A program made the translations under genes and the position numbers. Shown piece after piece: positions 1-12,559 of a DNA stretch of 64,000 bases; within the stretch, counting starts at the first letter, position 1; every line of letters begins with the position of its first letter. The notes beneath the pieces were generated by a model. It did not search any database. It was not told the origin of the DNA and saw only the letters and a program-made list of their open reading frames with translations. The DNA is from Sequoia sempervirens (Eukaryota > Streptophyta > Pinopsida > Cupressales > Cupressaceae), in the NCBI GenBank assembly GCA_007258455.2, contig VDFB02321272.1:1-64000 (forward strand), in the 5' to 3' direction.

Positions 1-903
1 AAGATATAAATAAGGGGAGGATCAACGGATAAGAAGAAAAGTGGACAAGAAACAAGAAGCAAACAAGGAAAATCCGACCAGGTAGCAATCACAGGTGAAA
101 TTGTACTTAGCCTTAATATCTGGTTATTTGAAACTCAACGCAATAATGTTTGTAGAATTATGATAGAAGACTATGATTCGACCTGTACATTGCATTCTCC
201 TCTCTTATTTGTTGACTTGTCCATGCATATTTTATTGCCACAATTAAATTCTAAGAAATTATCCTCCGTGACCCATTAATCCTAGGGAAGAGGGAACTTT
301 GCATTGCATGATATATTCTGGTCACTATCCAGAGATAGACCATAGGCGTCATTATACATGACAAACTTAGCTAGACATTATGGCTCTAACCACATGAAAG
401 CATACAGTCTGCCCAGATAAATATAGTAAGACTAGACTACATTATACTTAATTGATGTTGAACTCCTTATACTGCAATTCCACTTTGACTGCCGCTATGA
501 TCATTAAACTACATTATATTGGGCTTCTTTGCATGAACCATTGAGGGCATGCACACATAATGATAATTCCAGGAATTCACTCATAGGACTGCATATAGAT
601 CTATGCGACGCTGAACCTTAGATTTGCTAAAATGCATTATCAATGTTAGGAAATAAGCTCACATGAATGAACATGAATATATTTAATGGCTACATCTGCT
701 TGTGCGTCTTTGAGACATTTTCGTAATACCTCTCATTATATTATAAGCTCATGTTAAATACTTTCATAGCATAATGGATGCAAATACAAATAAATCAATA
801 ATGGCTGCATATTTTGTGATTGTATAAAGATTGTCTGCTATGTGCTTGTAACCCTATTAGGAAGGGTGAATCATGAGTGAAGTGGTTTGCCTAAAAACCT
901 GGT

Positions 904-1021
904 CTAAGATTCTACCCCACAGGCCCGAAGGAAGGGTTGGACCATGGAGGGGTGGGGGTCCCACCTAAGATCCTGCCCCACAGGCCCGAGGTAAGGGTTG
1001 GGCAATGGAAGGGTGGTAGGC
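904..1021. repeat. tandem duplication, 61-bp period, two copies
   Basis: The stretch from 904 is repeated from 965. Both copies share CTAAGAT, CCCCACAGGCCCGA and AAGGGTTGG, with scattered substitutions. It is GC-rich compared with its surroundings. No coding role is visible. Confidence 0.75.
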
Positions 1022-1597
1022 CTTAGGCAGCTTTGGTCTCTATGGCTCCCCTCCCCTGATAGGATGAGTGTCTTCTGAGGTGTTGCCATGAGTGGAGTAT
1101 GAAGCCACTAGGCAAGAAGGATTGTGACGGACAACCTCTTGAACTTTATAGGAGGGTTTCAGGGCAGATCCACCCATGACACTCCTCTTATGTTTATCAA
1201 TCTGCATTTATGATTATGTCTGATTTTAGATACAAATATTAAAGCTAACATATAGGCATGTGGACATGTATGCCTATGGTGAATGCAGGTATCACTTCAA
1301 GGTTATTGTAGAAGGCCATTGGGTGGGAACAGAGATCCAAATCCTTTAACCTTCGAGCAACCTTTGAACCAGACAGGCAAGGGACATCACATGCAATGAT
1401 TAGATACTATGCAAACAATTAATTAATCCTAGTGACAAGCACATCTATGACACTCTAACTATGTCATGTTCAAGATATTTTATTTGTATCCATTGAAAAT
1501 AGAATTTATAAAGTTCAAAAAAAGCACAATGATCCCATGCCAATGTCACAAAAATAACAATGATGGTAGGGGAATAGTGCAATGAGTATGTGGAGCC

Positions 1598-1941
1598 CAT
1601 ACTTAAAATGCAAAGACCAAGCATATTGTAATGGCAAAGGTATATGTGTACCTCATTTTTTTATATGAACGAGCTCATATTTAAAATGCAAAGCTCACAA
1701 ACTACCAATTTCATCTAATGTCATGGAAGTGGTTAAATGATTCCATTTACTATCTATCTCATTGTTGTTCATACTTAAAATTCAAAGACCAAGTATATCA
1801 TAATGGCAAGTTATACGTGTACCCCATTTTTTTGATATGGAAGAGCTCATACTTAAAATGCAAAACTCGTAGACTACCAATTCCATCTAATGCCATAGAA
1901 GTGGTTAAATGATTCCATTTATTATCCATCTCATTGTTATC
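1598..1941. repeat. tandem duplication, 172-bp period, two copies
   Basis: 1598-1769 and 1770-1941 align end to end: both begin CATACTTAAAAT and contain GAGCTCATA and GTGGTTAAATGATTCC. They are roughly 85-90% alike by eye. The duplication is simple and direct, with no flanking element ends. Confidence 0.8.
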
Positions 1942-2856
1942 GAAACCCTTTGTTTTTGGACACAAAACATTCACAATAGTGTCTAGATGCTTCCATGATT
2001 AAACGTATATCTTAATATTCTTTATTGTTTTAAAGTTGGAGATAGATGTTGAATGTTTTTTTTCTATGATGTATACAATTGTAAAAATTCTATTTGTTCT
2101 ATGATCAACTTACATTAAATGTCTCCATTTTATTGGTCGTAATTAAATATTTTAAACTTTTTGTGCTCCAACATATGCCAAGTTCACTTTATTTAAGTGA
2201 TCATCTATCAACCTAATAAACCATACAATTTGAGAAAGCATATATTATTATATGCAAGGGTAAGATTGACTAAAACCATTGCACCATGAATGAAGATGTC
2301 TATGTATGTTTGGTTGTACCTTGAAGAGAACGTACATTTTTTTAAAAGCTTTTATGTGAAAAAACACAAAAATCCATATTGGCAAATTTTAAATTGTTCA
2401 GAAAATCATATATGTGAGATCATATTTGTATGAAATGACTAGTGTTTTACCAATTGATAGATATGAATGGAGAAGCAAAACATAACTAATGCAAACTTGA
2501 TAAGGAAGCATTCAATTTCAAATAGTTGAGTGCATTAACCATCGAATGTGAGTTGAAAGAAAGTTAGAATCAGAAAGTGGGGAAAAAGGGAGGTTATCAT
2601 TACTGATTCAATCAATTGAGGATGAAAAGGTTTTACCATTTTTGTAACAACCAAGGTCACAAACAAGAAAGAACTTTCCATTTTTTGAAACATCTAAAGT
2701 ACAATTAAGCAATAGAGCCAAACTCTAGGCATAAATACACCCATTGGAGAAGATGAAAAGGATGGGCAATGAAGTTCATTTAGAGATCTAAGTCGTAATT
2801 CAATTCTAATTGTAATCCATTTTATGTCTAAAGGTAGTTTGTGTTAGGTGCACTAC

Positions 2857-2924
2857 ATGCAAGAGGATGCTTTGCTATTTTCCTTACTATGCAAGAGGAT
2901 GCTTTGTTGTTGTTTTCCTTACTA
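2857..2924. repeat. short tandem duplication, about 32-35 bp
   Basis: ATGCAAGAGGATGCTTTG occurs at 2857 and again at 2889, each time followed by a TTTTCCTTACTA tail. The second copy is three bases longer. It is probably a replication-slippage product. Confidence 0.75.
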
Positions 2925-4230
2925 GCCATCGTGAATGGAACAAGCTTGTATTTCTTGGTGAAAGTGGATTCTAGTCTAAACATTACATGTAATTCCATTG
3001 GTTGCAAATGAGATAGGCTTGTGAGAGATGAGAGAAGCATTGTGGAATGTAAGTCATTCTTGGGCAGCCCAATTTTGGATATACCACTTACAGTAATTGA
3101 TTAGTGGTGGATTGCTGCTGGAAATTTTTCCCCTATTGAGTATCTGTGTTACAATTCCCTATAATGTCGTCTTCATTTACTTTGTTATGTTTGATTGTCA
3201 CAAGTTGCTAACATCTATTGATGCAAAGACTCTCTGCTGCAAAAATCCACACACTCACACAAACTCTTACACAAAGCTTACATAAAGCTTAAAATCAAAT
3301 TTTACTCCGTTTCGATTAAATTTCATCAATTAAAAACTACATTAATCTGTAACAACAAAAAAATTACATCTTGGGCTTCATGGCCTCTCACATTCAACTT
3401 CTTATCAAATATGCCAGCCATGTCTTCCTCTATGTCTTTTTATTTCCCACGCTGCTACCTCTCTTTCTTTGTTCTTACCAATGCTGCTCCATTTTTTTTA
3501 ATTTCTGTCCTATTAAAATTGCCAAAAATGGGTGCTCAACCTCATTCCTACGCCTCTCTGATAGCTCCTCTCATCTTGGCGCTGTGGGAACTTTCTAAAT
3601 GCTGTACTCCTTCCCAGAACTGGTGCTTCATCTCTTCTTTCAGCTTAACTGCTCTTCTCTCTCTTTGTAACTATGCCTCCCCTTTTTTCCGTACCTTCCC
3701 AGACTGCCTGTCAATGCCTCTTGTCCTTCCCTTCCCAGCTGAATGTTTCTTTCTTTTATTTCTTTGTTTCGTTTAATTTCAACTTCCCATGTCTCTTTTC
3801 TTTTTCAGCTCTCTTTTTATTCATTTTTTATTTTCAATGCAGCACGCCTTCTCATTCCCTTAATTGTCTTTCTTTCCAATCTGCATTTTTAAAACTTCCA
3901 TGCCTACCTAAAATAATATTAATTTATATATACATTTTAAATTTTTGAAAAGATCAATACCAGAACCGAAAAGTATGGAAAATGACTTATAACATAACTT
4001 TTTTTTATCTAATGCTCATTTTCGCCTAAAAACTAGCCATAACATGTAGAATGACCGTAAAATTGCCAGCAAAAATGACCACAAAACCTTCGTCACAATA
4101 GACGAAATGTATCCACAAACATCCCTTATAAAGGGAGTTTTAACAGCCCTCGCAGATTTACAGAAACAATTGTTTTCGTAAACTGCCTGTGGTGCATGAA
4201 AACTATGTTCAGGTGAAAATTAAATTATGC

Positions 4231-5999
4231 AATTTTAGTTAATGGTCAAATTGGATCTGTTTTGCCTAGCTTCTGGAGCTAAGATCTCAAAGGCTGAAGT
4301 CTATTCTTTTAAGGTGGCTTGACACCCAAAAGTTTGATCTTCAGTCGGGGGACCTAGATAAGGTATCTAGGGATTCCATTCTGAGTCTCTTCGAATTTAA
4401 AAGAGATGCGGCATTGGCTGAAAGCCAAGATTGATAAAAAGTTGGATGGGTGGAATAGGCACTTTTTGTCCCTTGTTGGTAGGGTTCAGGTCTGCCAAAA
4501 GATACTATCATCCTACTTTGCTTCAGTTTGGTTCTTTAATAGTTATCAAATCAATGAGTTGCAAAAGAAATCAGGGTTTCTTTGGTCCGATGGGAAAGGA
4601 AAGAAGAAAGTGCACTCTGTCAATTGGGCATGGTGCTGCTTGGAAAAGGCCAATGGTGTAGGCCTTTTAAGGACCTGAAAAAACATGGGGTTGCTCTTGC
4701 AACAAAGTGGGTCATTAAGGCCTTAGATAGGGATGAACCTTGGAAGGTCCTAATTAGGAACAATATTTCACAAGCTGTCCCCAAACTAGCCAAGTCATGG
4801 AAGGCATTGTCTTTCAGTGAGCTCCTCGTCACTAAGTATTCAGTTGTACCTGCAGGATCACTGGTCTTCAGAAGTATCTGGAAGGCCTGGGAAACTATTA
4901 GGGGTAACTTCTCTAGCCTTCTCCTAACTGCTCCTAACAATAACATGATCCACCCAGGCAGGTCCATTTGGTGGAATTTAGAGCATAATGGTAAACCTTT
5001 AGCCTTGTTGCAAAGCTGCTTAGCAAAAAAATGGAATCAAACGGGGATTAAAACCTTTTGCAAGGATGGATCACTGGTTTGTTGGGATTAGTTGAGAAAG
5101 GACTATGGATTACCTCCCTCCAATTTCAAAACTTATTTTGTGTTAAAAGAAGCTTGTAGCTTTTGGCTTCCTAATCTCCAAATGGAAAAGTGGAAAGATG
5201 AACCAATTGACATCCAATAGTTGGGTACTCTCCCCTTATAGGAGGTTAAAACTAGAACTATTTATAAAGAAATCCTCGCATCTTGCACACCCACCAATTA
5301 TCTAAATAAGGCCTGGAGGACTAACCTTGAAGATAAAATCTAACAAAAAAACTCTCTTATTTGTGACATAATGGGATAGATGCTAAAAATAATTGTTTTA
5401 GATGGCTTGTATTACTGCAAAAGGTTCCTTTTAAGTTCAAATTTTTTGATGATGATATATGTGAAATTTACAGAGTTCCAAAAAATGTTTACCATATATT
5501 TTTTGATTGTCTTTATGTTAATGAAATTTGGAATATGTTCTGGAATGATCATGATTCTTGGGGCTCAAATGGAAGCTCAATTTGAAAGAGATTCTAATGG
5601 GCTTTGATATTAAGCTGAGTAAAGAAATTCATCATTTTTGGTTTATCCTAACAACTGGAATTTTATGGGCTATTTGGAAAGCAAGAAATGAGGACAAGTG
5701 TACAGTGGGGTTCGAAGGAATCTTACTGAGTCAAATAAGAGACTCACACTTTTCAATGTTGCATTGTAGGTTGTGGCAACCATGGAGTTAGCGGAAAGAA
5801 AAATCCTTAAGTTACTCAAAGATGGTATAGTGCTTGTACACCTAAAGGAAGTCATGTATGGGCATTCATGGCAGCAAGGGCATCCCAGTTTCGTTGTATT
5901 CTTGTAGGCATTGAAGACCTTTAAAGAGAAGTTCAGAGACCATATCAACAAAGAGAAAGCTTCCAAAAACATTAAAGAACCTTAGTTGTTCACCATTTC
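4231..5999 (+). pseudogene. decayed LINE (non-LTR retrotransposon), C-terminal reverse transcriptase half
   Basis: Short frames in all three phases add up to the C-terminal part of a plant LINE ORF2. Near 4265 a frame reads CLASGAKISKAE, like the RT motif before the YLG box. 4406-4678 reads KLDGWNRHFLSLVGRVQVCQ, the conserved W..R.LS..GR segment. A frameshift near 4665 moves to the 4582-5091 frame. At about 5390-5560 a frame gives the HIFFDC motif of the zf-RVT domain, and at 5640-5690 FWFILTTGILWAIWKARNE, typical of LINE tails. Stops and shifts are frequent, so it cannot be active. The body continues after the copia insertion, at 11547. The 5' half (endonuclease, RT palm) is not in the window. 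Confidence 0.8.
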
Positions 6000-6669
6000 T
6001 GTTGGGAAATGAGGTGTCTCAACCTTGCTGCATATTTCCCATAATAGTTATTTTCATTTAATATTTTCCTACAGTTGTTACACATTGTTGGTGCTTTGAA
6101 AATTGGTTTGTTCTAGGTGTCATAAGATGCCCACATAGTGGTATATTATGAAAGGCCTATTTTTAGGCATATTATGAAAAAATATATGACATTTGTAAGG
6201 GTCAAAAATAGGGGATTTCATTTTGGACGTGAGAGCTTATTTTAGACTGGAATCTTGCTGGAGAAGCCAAGCACATGGTTTTGTAAACCATTGGTGGTTT
6301 CTTGTATTGCTGGAGGTCTATAAATTGAAGGCTTGAAGAGTAGTTTTACATATTGATTTTGCAGGTATTGTTATGCTACTTGAATTCTTCCAGAGTTGTT
6401 AACTAGTGATACTCTTATAAAAGACTTGCTCTACAAGTGTATGTAATCTTGTTGTTGGATTTGAAATACGTTGAGCAGGCTTTGGAGTGGGGTTTTTTTC
6501 TCCCGAAAGGGTTTTCCCCACTTATATCTAGTGTTTTGTGTTTCACTGTTTATTTCATGTTTTAAATGTGCTGATTTTCTGTAACTGCTTGATCAAGTTT
6601 TTAAATTTTGCATAATCTTTTCTCAAGATTGGCATAGGAAATTGTTTCCGCTACTCTAATTTTCTTACA
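6000..6669 (+). repeat. 5' LTR of the copia element
   Basis: This 670-bp terminal repeat runs TG...CA and matches 10876-11541. It would hold the promoter and polyadenylation signals. A possible TATA-like stretch TATAAATTG lies in the middle (about 6311). It ends two bases before the primer-binding site. Confidence 0.93.
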
Positions 6670-6671
6670 AG

Positions 6672-6683
6672 TGGTATCAGAGC
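6672..6683 (+). promoter_or_regulatory. primer-binding site, initiator methionine tRNA
   Basis: TGGTATCAGAGC is complementary to the 3' end of plant initiator tRNA-Met. It sits two bases after the 5' LTR. This fixes the orientation and the LTR end. Confidence 0.93.
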
Positions 6684-6798
6684 TTGATCACCTTTGGTTT
6701 TAGTTGTGGGTTTGTTGGGTTTTTTGAGCTAATCAAGGTTTTGAGTGGGAGCTTGTGCAGAGGATACTTTGTGATCTTGTTGCAGATATATTTTTCGA

Positions 6799-7600
6799 AT
6801 GGCGAGCATATTTGGGAGGATTGAGGTAGACAAGTTTTCTGGTATGAACTTTGAAATGTGGAAGCTGAAAATGGAAGATTTGTTGATTGATCAGGATCTA
6901 TGGGATGCAGTGGATGCAAATGTCCAAAGGCCTACACATGCGGCTTTGGCTGCAAAATATGATTTAATGGATAGAAAAGCTAAAGGTCTCATTAGATTGT
7001 GTCTTGCAGATTCAATCCTAATAAATATCCACGAAGAACCCACTTCGAAGGATCTTTAAGTTGGGTGAGATATACCAAGCCAAATCTCTAGTAAATAAAA
7101 TTTTCTTAAGGAAGAAGTTGTATTCCTTGAGAATGGAAGAAGGTGGACGAATTTCTGAGGATCTCAAAACATTCAATATGCGGGTGACTCAGTTGACCTC
7201 AGTTGGGGTTAAGATGGATGAAGAAGAAAGGTGCCAAACTTTGTTGTGTTCATTGCCAGACTCATGGGACAACCTTGTCATGGCCATTGGGAGCACTTTT
7301 GTCGTCTTGAAGATGGAGGATGTTGTTGGTTCTCTACTCTTTGAAGAGATGAGAAGGAAGGTCTCTCTGAATGCCAAAGAGGCTTTGAGTGTTCGAGGAA
7401 GACAAAAATAACAAGGCAAAGATGAGAAGTAGTGTGGCTGTTCCACGTCCAAAAATAAGGGGAGATCAAAATCTCCTGGTAAGTCCAAGGTAATATGTTG
7501 GAACTGTGACAAACCCGGATACTTCTGAAAGAACTGTAAAGAAGAGAAGAAAAAGAAGAAGAAGAAGAATCGAGATTCTAATTCTGAGTCTAAAAAGGAA
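6799..7600 (+). pseudogene. copia gag (capsid/nucleocapsid), broken
   Basis: The first 86 codons (6799-7059) form the start of a copia gag (FSGMNFEMWKLKMEDLLID). The frame then breaks at 7057, where a net deletion or indel leaves TAA, and resumes at 7061 with LGEIYQAKSLVNKIFL and the usual gag helices up to 7411. A CCHC zinc knuckle follows at 7496-7537. Its histidine position reads tyrosine and a TGA (7526-7528) interrupts it, so nucleic-acid binding would be lost. A lysine-rich tail leads into protease in the same frame. The start is the first ATG of the conserved gag N-terminus, 115 bp after the primer site. Confidence 0.88.
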
Positions 7601-7624
7601 GATGGAGATTCCTTTATTGCAACC

Positions 7625-10600
7625 TTGGCCACTCGTGCAGGTGAAAATGTATGGTTGATAGACTCAGGTGCATCTTTCCACATGACTCCTAACAAAAACT
7701 GGTTTAGTAAGTATGAAAATTATGACGGTGGTAAGGTGTATTTGGGTGATGATTCTTTCCTTGATATTGTTGGTCATGGTAGTATTCATGTGAAGTTTAC
7801 TGATGGTAGAGTTGGACGATTTGATGGTGTCTTGCATATCCCAGGACTAGCAAGAAATTTATTATCTGTTAGCAAGCTAATAGATGTAGGTGAATGGTGA
7901 GAGGTGCCATGGTGATAGAAAGAGGAAGTAGATTGGGTACATTGAACCAGCTCGATGCATGCACAGTTGAGTGCAATAGCACTTCTGATAAGATTGAGCC
8001 AGAAACTACTTTGCCAAAAAAGGAGATGGTTTCCTCTTTTGCGGATGGTCGTGGCTTTTGGGTACCCAAGGGTGCTGTGTCTATCGAATCAAAGTTTCTT
8101 GTAGAGAAGACCATGTTATGGCACCAAAGGCTTGGCCACATTGGAGAGAAGGGTTTAAAAGCCCTGAAAAATAAGAACCTCGTTGAGGGGTTGAATGATT
8201 GCAATCTAGAGTTTGATTTCTGTGAACATTGTATTTATGGCAAACAAAACCACGTTCAGTTTTACTCGTCTTCTCATAAGTCTTCATGTATCTTGGATCT
8301 GATTCATTATGATGTATTTGGTCTTGTTGATGTTGCTTCTTTTGGGAAATCAGTTTATTATGTTACTTTCATTGATGATTTTAGTAGGAGAGCATGGGTA
8401 TATTTTTTAAAGAGTAAATCTGAAGTTTTCAATCATTTTAAGGAGTTCAAGGCTATGGTAGAAACTCAAACTGGAAATAAAATTAAATGTTTGAGAACTG
8501 ACAATGGCGGTGAGTACTATTCTGCAAACTTTGACAGATTTTGTATAGATTGTGGGATTAAAAGACAAAAGACAACTCCATAGTCTCCGCAGTAGAATGG
8601 AGTTGCAGAAAGAATCAGAACATTGATGGAGAAGGCTAGGAGTATGTTGAGTGGAGATGATCTAGAACAAAAGTTTTGGGCTGAAGTTGTTGCCACTGCT
8701 TGTTATTTGATAAATAGATCTCCTACATCAGCGCTTGTTGATAAAACACCAATGGAGGTGTGGTTGAGGAAAAAGCCTTCACTTAGACATTTGAGAGTTT
8801 TTGGTTGTGAGGCATACGCACATGTGCCTAAGGAGAAGAGAACAAAATTGGACTCTAAGGTTGTCAAATGTATCTTCATCGGCTACAGTTATGGTGTGAA
8901 AGGATACAAGCTTTGGGACCCTATTGCACAAAAGGTAATTTATTCTAGAAGTGTTATTTTTAGAGAGACTAAATCTTCTTCTGTTAAATTTCAGCTAGAA
9001 CAACATAAAGAAATTGACTAGGAAAAGGATGTGGTTCAAATTCCTTCTACGCCTGAGGAAGTTGAAATGATACCCCAAAATAGACAAGAAGTTGAGGGGA
9101 GCTCATCAAGCTCTAAAGAGGAGGAAGAAGTGGAAGAACCTCCACCTCAGCTTGTTCGAAAGTCTACAAGGCAAAGGCAACCACCTCAAAGGTATGGGTA
9201 TTCACCTGATGATTGGAAGTGTATATTTGCTTTGAGTACTAACGTTGATGAACCGAGATCTATGCAAGAGGCTTTGGATATGAATGATGCAGAGTCCTAG
9301 AAATTAGCCATGGATGAAGAGATGGAAGCTCTTAAAAGGAATGAAACATGGGACCTTGTACCATTGCCCGAAGGTCGAAAATATGTTGGATGTAAATGGG
9401 TGTTTAAGAAAAGATTGGTTCAGATGGAAATGTTGAAAATTATAAGGCACAGTTGGTTGGGAAGGGATACTCTTAGGTTGAGGGTATTGACTATGGTGAG
9501 ATTTTTTCTCTTGTTGCTAAAATGACATCCATTCGGTTTTTATTATCTATTGCAGCAACTTATGATCTAGAGGTGGAACAAATGGATGTGAAAACTGCGT
9601 TCCTTCATGGTGATTTGGAGGAAGAAATTTAAATGACACAGCCAGAGCACTATGTGGTAAAAGGTAAAAGCAAGTTGGTATGTAAGTTAAAGAAATCTAT
9701 GTATGGCCTTAAACAAAGTCCTAGGATGTGGTACCAAAATTTTGATACATATGTATTGAGTTTGGGATTTGTGCGGTCTAAATTTGATCACTACGTATAT
9801 TTTAAATATGATGGTGATTATTTCCTGGTAATTGCTTTATATGTTGATGACATGTTGTTTATTGGGAAAGGAAAAGGTTTGATTGCAGAATTGAAATCTC
9901 AGCTCTCTATGAAATTTGAAATGAAATATCTCAGTGCAACAAAACACATTCTTGGGATGGAGATTAGAAGAGATCGTGAGAACAAAAAGCTATGGTTTAG
10001 CCAGAGTAAGTATGTCTATTCAGTTTTGCAAAGGTTTAACATGCAAGATTGTAAACCACTTTGTGTTCCTGTTGGATTGGGAACGAAGATCTCTATTTCA
10101 CAATGTCCAACATACCCATTGGAGATGGAAGACATAAGCAGAGTGCCTTACCAGAGTGCAGTAGGAAGCTTAATGTATGCTATGGTCTGTACAAGACCAG
10201 ACATTTCCCAAGTAGTGGGAGTTCTTTCTCATTTTATGTCTAATCCTGGAAAAGTGCATTGGGATGCAGTTAAGAGGGTCTTTAGATATTTGCGAGGTAC
10301 AATAGAGTACTCTATATTTTTTCATGGTATAGGAGATCAACATTCCCTGAGTATTTGTGGTTTTGTGGATTCAGATTGGGCTGGTGATGTCGATAGTAGA
10401 AGGTCCACCAGTATATGTGTTTACTCTTAATGGTGGTGCAATCAGTTGGATGAGAAAGCGACAGGGTGTGGTCGCTTTGTCCACTATTGAGGAAGAGTAT
10501 ATGGCAACTACTCATGCCTGTAAAGAAGCCATTTGGCTGAAGCGTTTGTGTTCAGATATTGGATTGAAACAAGGTGCAGTTACAGTTTATTGTGATAGTC

Positions 10601-10821
10601 AAAGTGCAATCTGCCTTGCGAGGAACCCGACTTTTCATGCCAGGACCAAACACATTGATGTTCAGTATCACTTTGTGAGAGATATGGTCAAGGATGGCAG
10701 GGTGAAGCTAGAAAAGGTAGAGACAGTGGTGAATGTTGCAGATGCATTAACTAAGCAAGTGAGCACAATGAAATTCAAGTGGTGTTCCGAGTCTATGGTC
10801 CTTTTGGCCCCTAGCAATTGA
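7625..10821 (+). pseudogene. copia pol: protease, integrase, reverse transcriptase, RNase H, broken
   Basis: Protease shows DSGA at 7661-7672. Its frame ends at 7900 at an apparent deletion, and the next frame starts at 7894. GAG-pre-integrase (WHQRLGHIGEKGL, then CEHCIYGK) is near 8118-8240. The integrase core has its DDE residues in HYDVFG, RTDNGGEY and, after two TAG codons (8581, 8593), NGVAER. RT starts about 9310, shifts frame near 9415, and has YVDD at 9840-9851. RNase H (DSDWAG, then ARTKHIDVQYHFVRD) shifts frame near 10410 and ends at the natural stop, 10819-10821. Further stops are at 9019, 9298, 9474 and 9630. All domains are present, so this was once a full pol. Confidence 0.92.
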
Positions 10822-10864
10822 TCCATGATGGTGTTTTACCCTTGGCCCTTGCAAGGTATTCGAC

Positions 10865-10875
10865 AAGTGGGAGAA
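10865..10875 (+). promoter_or_regulatory. polypurine tract of the copia element
   Basis: AAGTGGGAGAA lies immediately before the 3' LTR. This is the usual position and composition for the plus-strand primer of Tnt1-like copia elements. Confidence 0.85.
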
Positions 10876-11541
10876 TGTTGGGAAATGAGGTGTCTCAACC
10901 TTGCTGCACATTTCCCATAATAGTTATTTTCATTTAATATTTTCCTATAGCTGTTACACATTGTTGGTGCTTTGAAAATTGGTTTGTTAGGTGTCATAAG
11001 ATTCCCACATAGTGGTATATTATGAAAGGCCTATTTTTAGGCATATTATGACAAAATTTATGACATTTGTAAGGGTAAAAAATAGGGGATTTCATTTTGG
11101 ACGTGAGAGCTTATTTTAGACCGGAATCTTGCTGGAGAAGCCAAGCACATGGTTTTGTAAACCATTGGTGGTTTCTTGTATTGTTGGAGGTCTATAAATT
11201 GAAGGCTTGAAGAGTAGTTTTACATATTGAGTTTGCAGGTATTGTTATGCTGCTGGAATTCTTCCAAAGTTGTTAACTGGTGATACTCTTATAAAAGACT
11301 TGCTCTGCAAGTTTATGTAATCTTGTTGTTGGATTTGAAATACATTGAGCAGGCTTTGGAGTGGGGTTTTTCTCCTGGAAGGGTTTTGCCCACGTATATC
11401 TAGGGTTTTGTGTTTCACTGTTCATTTCATGTTTTGAATGTGCTGATTTTATGTAACTGCTTGATCAAATTTTTAAATTTTGCATAATCTATTCTCAAGA
11501 TTGGCGTAGGAAATTGTTTACGCTACTCTAATTTTCTTACA
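10876..11541 (+). repeat. 3' LTR of the copia element
   Basis: This 666-bp repeat matches the 5' LTR with about 4-5% divergence by hand count. It is followed directly by the target duplication ATTTC. Confidence 0.93.
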
Positions 11542-11690
11542 ATTTCCAACCATGAGATTGAGGAAGTGTTTTCTAATGATGAACTCGAAGCCATTAACAC
11601 CTTGGTCAATTGGGGTGCTTTGGATGATTGTACCGAGAATATAAATCTCATAAATGAAAGTTACTACTGCCTCTGGAAAAAAATTCTATT
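11542..11690 (+). pseudogene. continuation of the LINE interrupted by the copia element
   Basis: After the duplicated ATTTC the sequence reads on as an open frame (NHEIEEVFSNDELEAINTLV) for about 45 codons. This fits coding sequence continuous with the LINE fragment that stops at 5999. The true LINE 3' end and poly(A) were not located. Confidence 0.55.
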
Positions 11691-12559
11691 GTGTCTGATA
11701 CATCATGTCTGCTATAAATGTTTTGTTTTTGTCTGATTCAATTCGATGTATAATGCTTCTCATAAGCCGACAATATGTATAACCTTAAGACTGATAGTAT
11801 ATGGTCTGATATCTTATGATCTCCTACAGTTTATATAGCTATATGGTGTTATGAACAGATGTAATCTATTGTAATGTGTTTAGTAGGAATTGAAACAAAA
11901 GACAACAAAATGCATGAGCTATAGTTTATCAATACAAAGGTCTAAATTCAATATCGCATAAGTTTGATAGTTTTCCACATAATTAGTAATGAACTAATTC
12001 TCCTTTTTAAATCCATATTTATGTTGCACCAAGCTTTAAAAAAGAAAATCTAAATAATTCATTTTGATAGTGCAACGCAACATGGTTACCACAGTTTTAG
12101 TATCATGGTTGTGATGTCTTGTGTTTGGCATCGCATTTATGTAAAAGGTTTTAAACATACCTATATAAAATAATGATTTAAGTTGCTCTTAAATCATTGC
12201 TAGATGAATGGAAGGTTTGGGCTGCTCTCAACTTCGTTCCCTCCCATTATATCGTCTATTGTTTGTTCCTGGTTTGTGCAACTATTGGATTCCTCCTTTC
12301 TTTCAACAATGTTGCAGCCTTGTTGTGTCTCTTACCTAGTTCTAGGCTATTCCTTTTTTGTTATTTCTATTTTTTCTACTTTTTTTGGATGTAAAAGTTT
12401 GGGCCCCTTTCAAAAATCCACCTTAATTAAGGAAAAAATTACTAAGTTATGCTCACAAGTTAAATAAAAATATGACAAGTTTTTGTAACATGCAATTTAT
12501 GAATTTTTATTTGCACTAAAGACATAATTGCATTATGACCACACAATTGTTGGGCATCC
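11691..12559. other. gene-free stretch between LINE remnant and solo LTR
   Basis: AT-rich, with no domain-bearing frame. It may contain the untranslated 3' part of the LINE. I see no repeats or RNA genes in it. Confidence 0.5.

Larger units (their letters stand above)
1..4230. other. gene-free AT-rich intergenic DNA
   Basis: I find no convincing coding region here on either strand. Open frames are short, and those at 3371-3948 lie in a pyrimidine-rich stretch that gives hydrophobic low-complexity peptides. Three small tandem duplications listed separately are the only structure I can support. The tail end (about 3950-4230) runs into the decayed LINE without a visible boundary. Confidence 0.6.
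6000..11541 (+). mobile_element. Ty1/copia LTR retrotransposon (Tnt1/Tork-like), complete but mutated
   Basis: The element has two LTRs beginning TGTTGGGAAATGAGG and ending TTCTTACA, a methionine-tRNA primer site, a purine tract, and gag-pol in the copia order protease-integrase-RT-RNase H. The 5-bp target duplication ATTTC lies at 5995-5999 and 11542-11546. It inserted in the same orientation as a dead LINE, whose reading frame resumes at 11547. My hand count gives about 29 substitutions over roughly 664 aligned LTR positions (about 4.4%), plus two small indels. That makes it the youngest dated element here. At least four frameshifts or deletions and several nonsense codons make it non-autonomous. 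The Tork/Tnt1 lineage is inferred from the style of the RT and RNase H motifs. Confidence 0.95.

Noticed and set aside
3371..3948. Overlapping plus-strand frames of 75-121 residues
   Set aside because: They come from a C/T-rich stretch, are hydrophobic low-complexity peptides in several phases, and have no domain or splice context.
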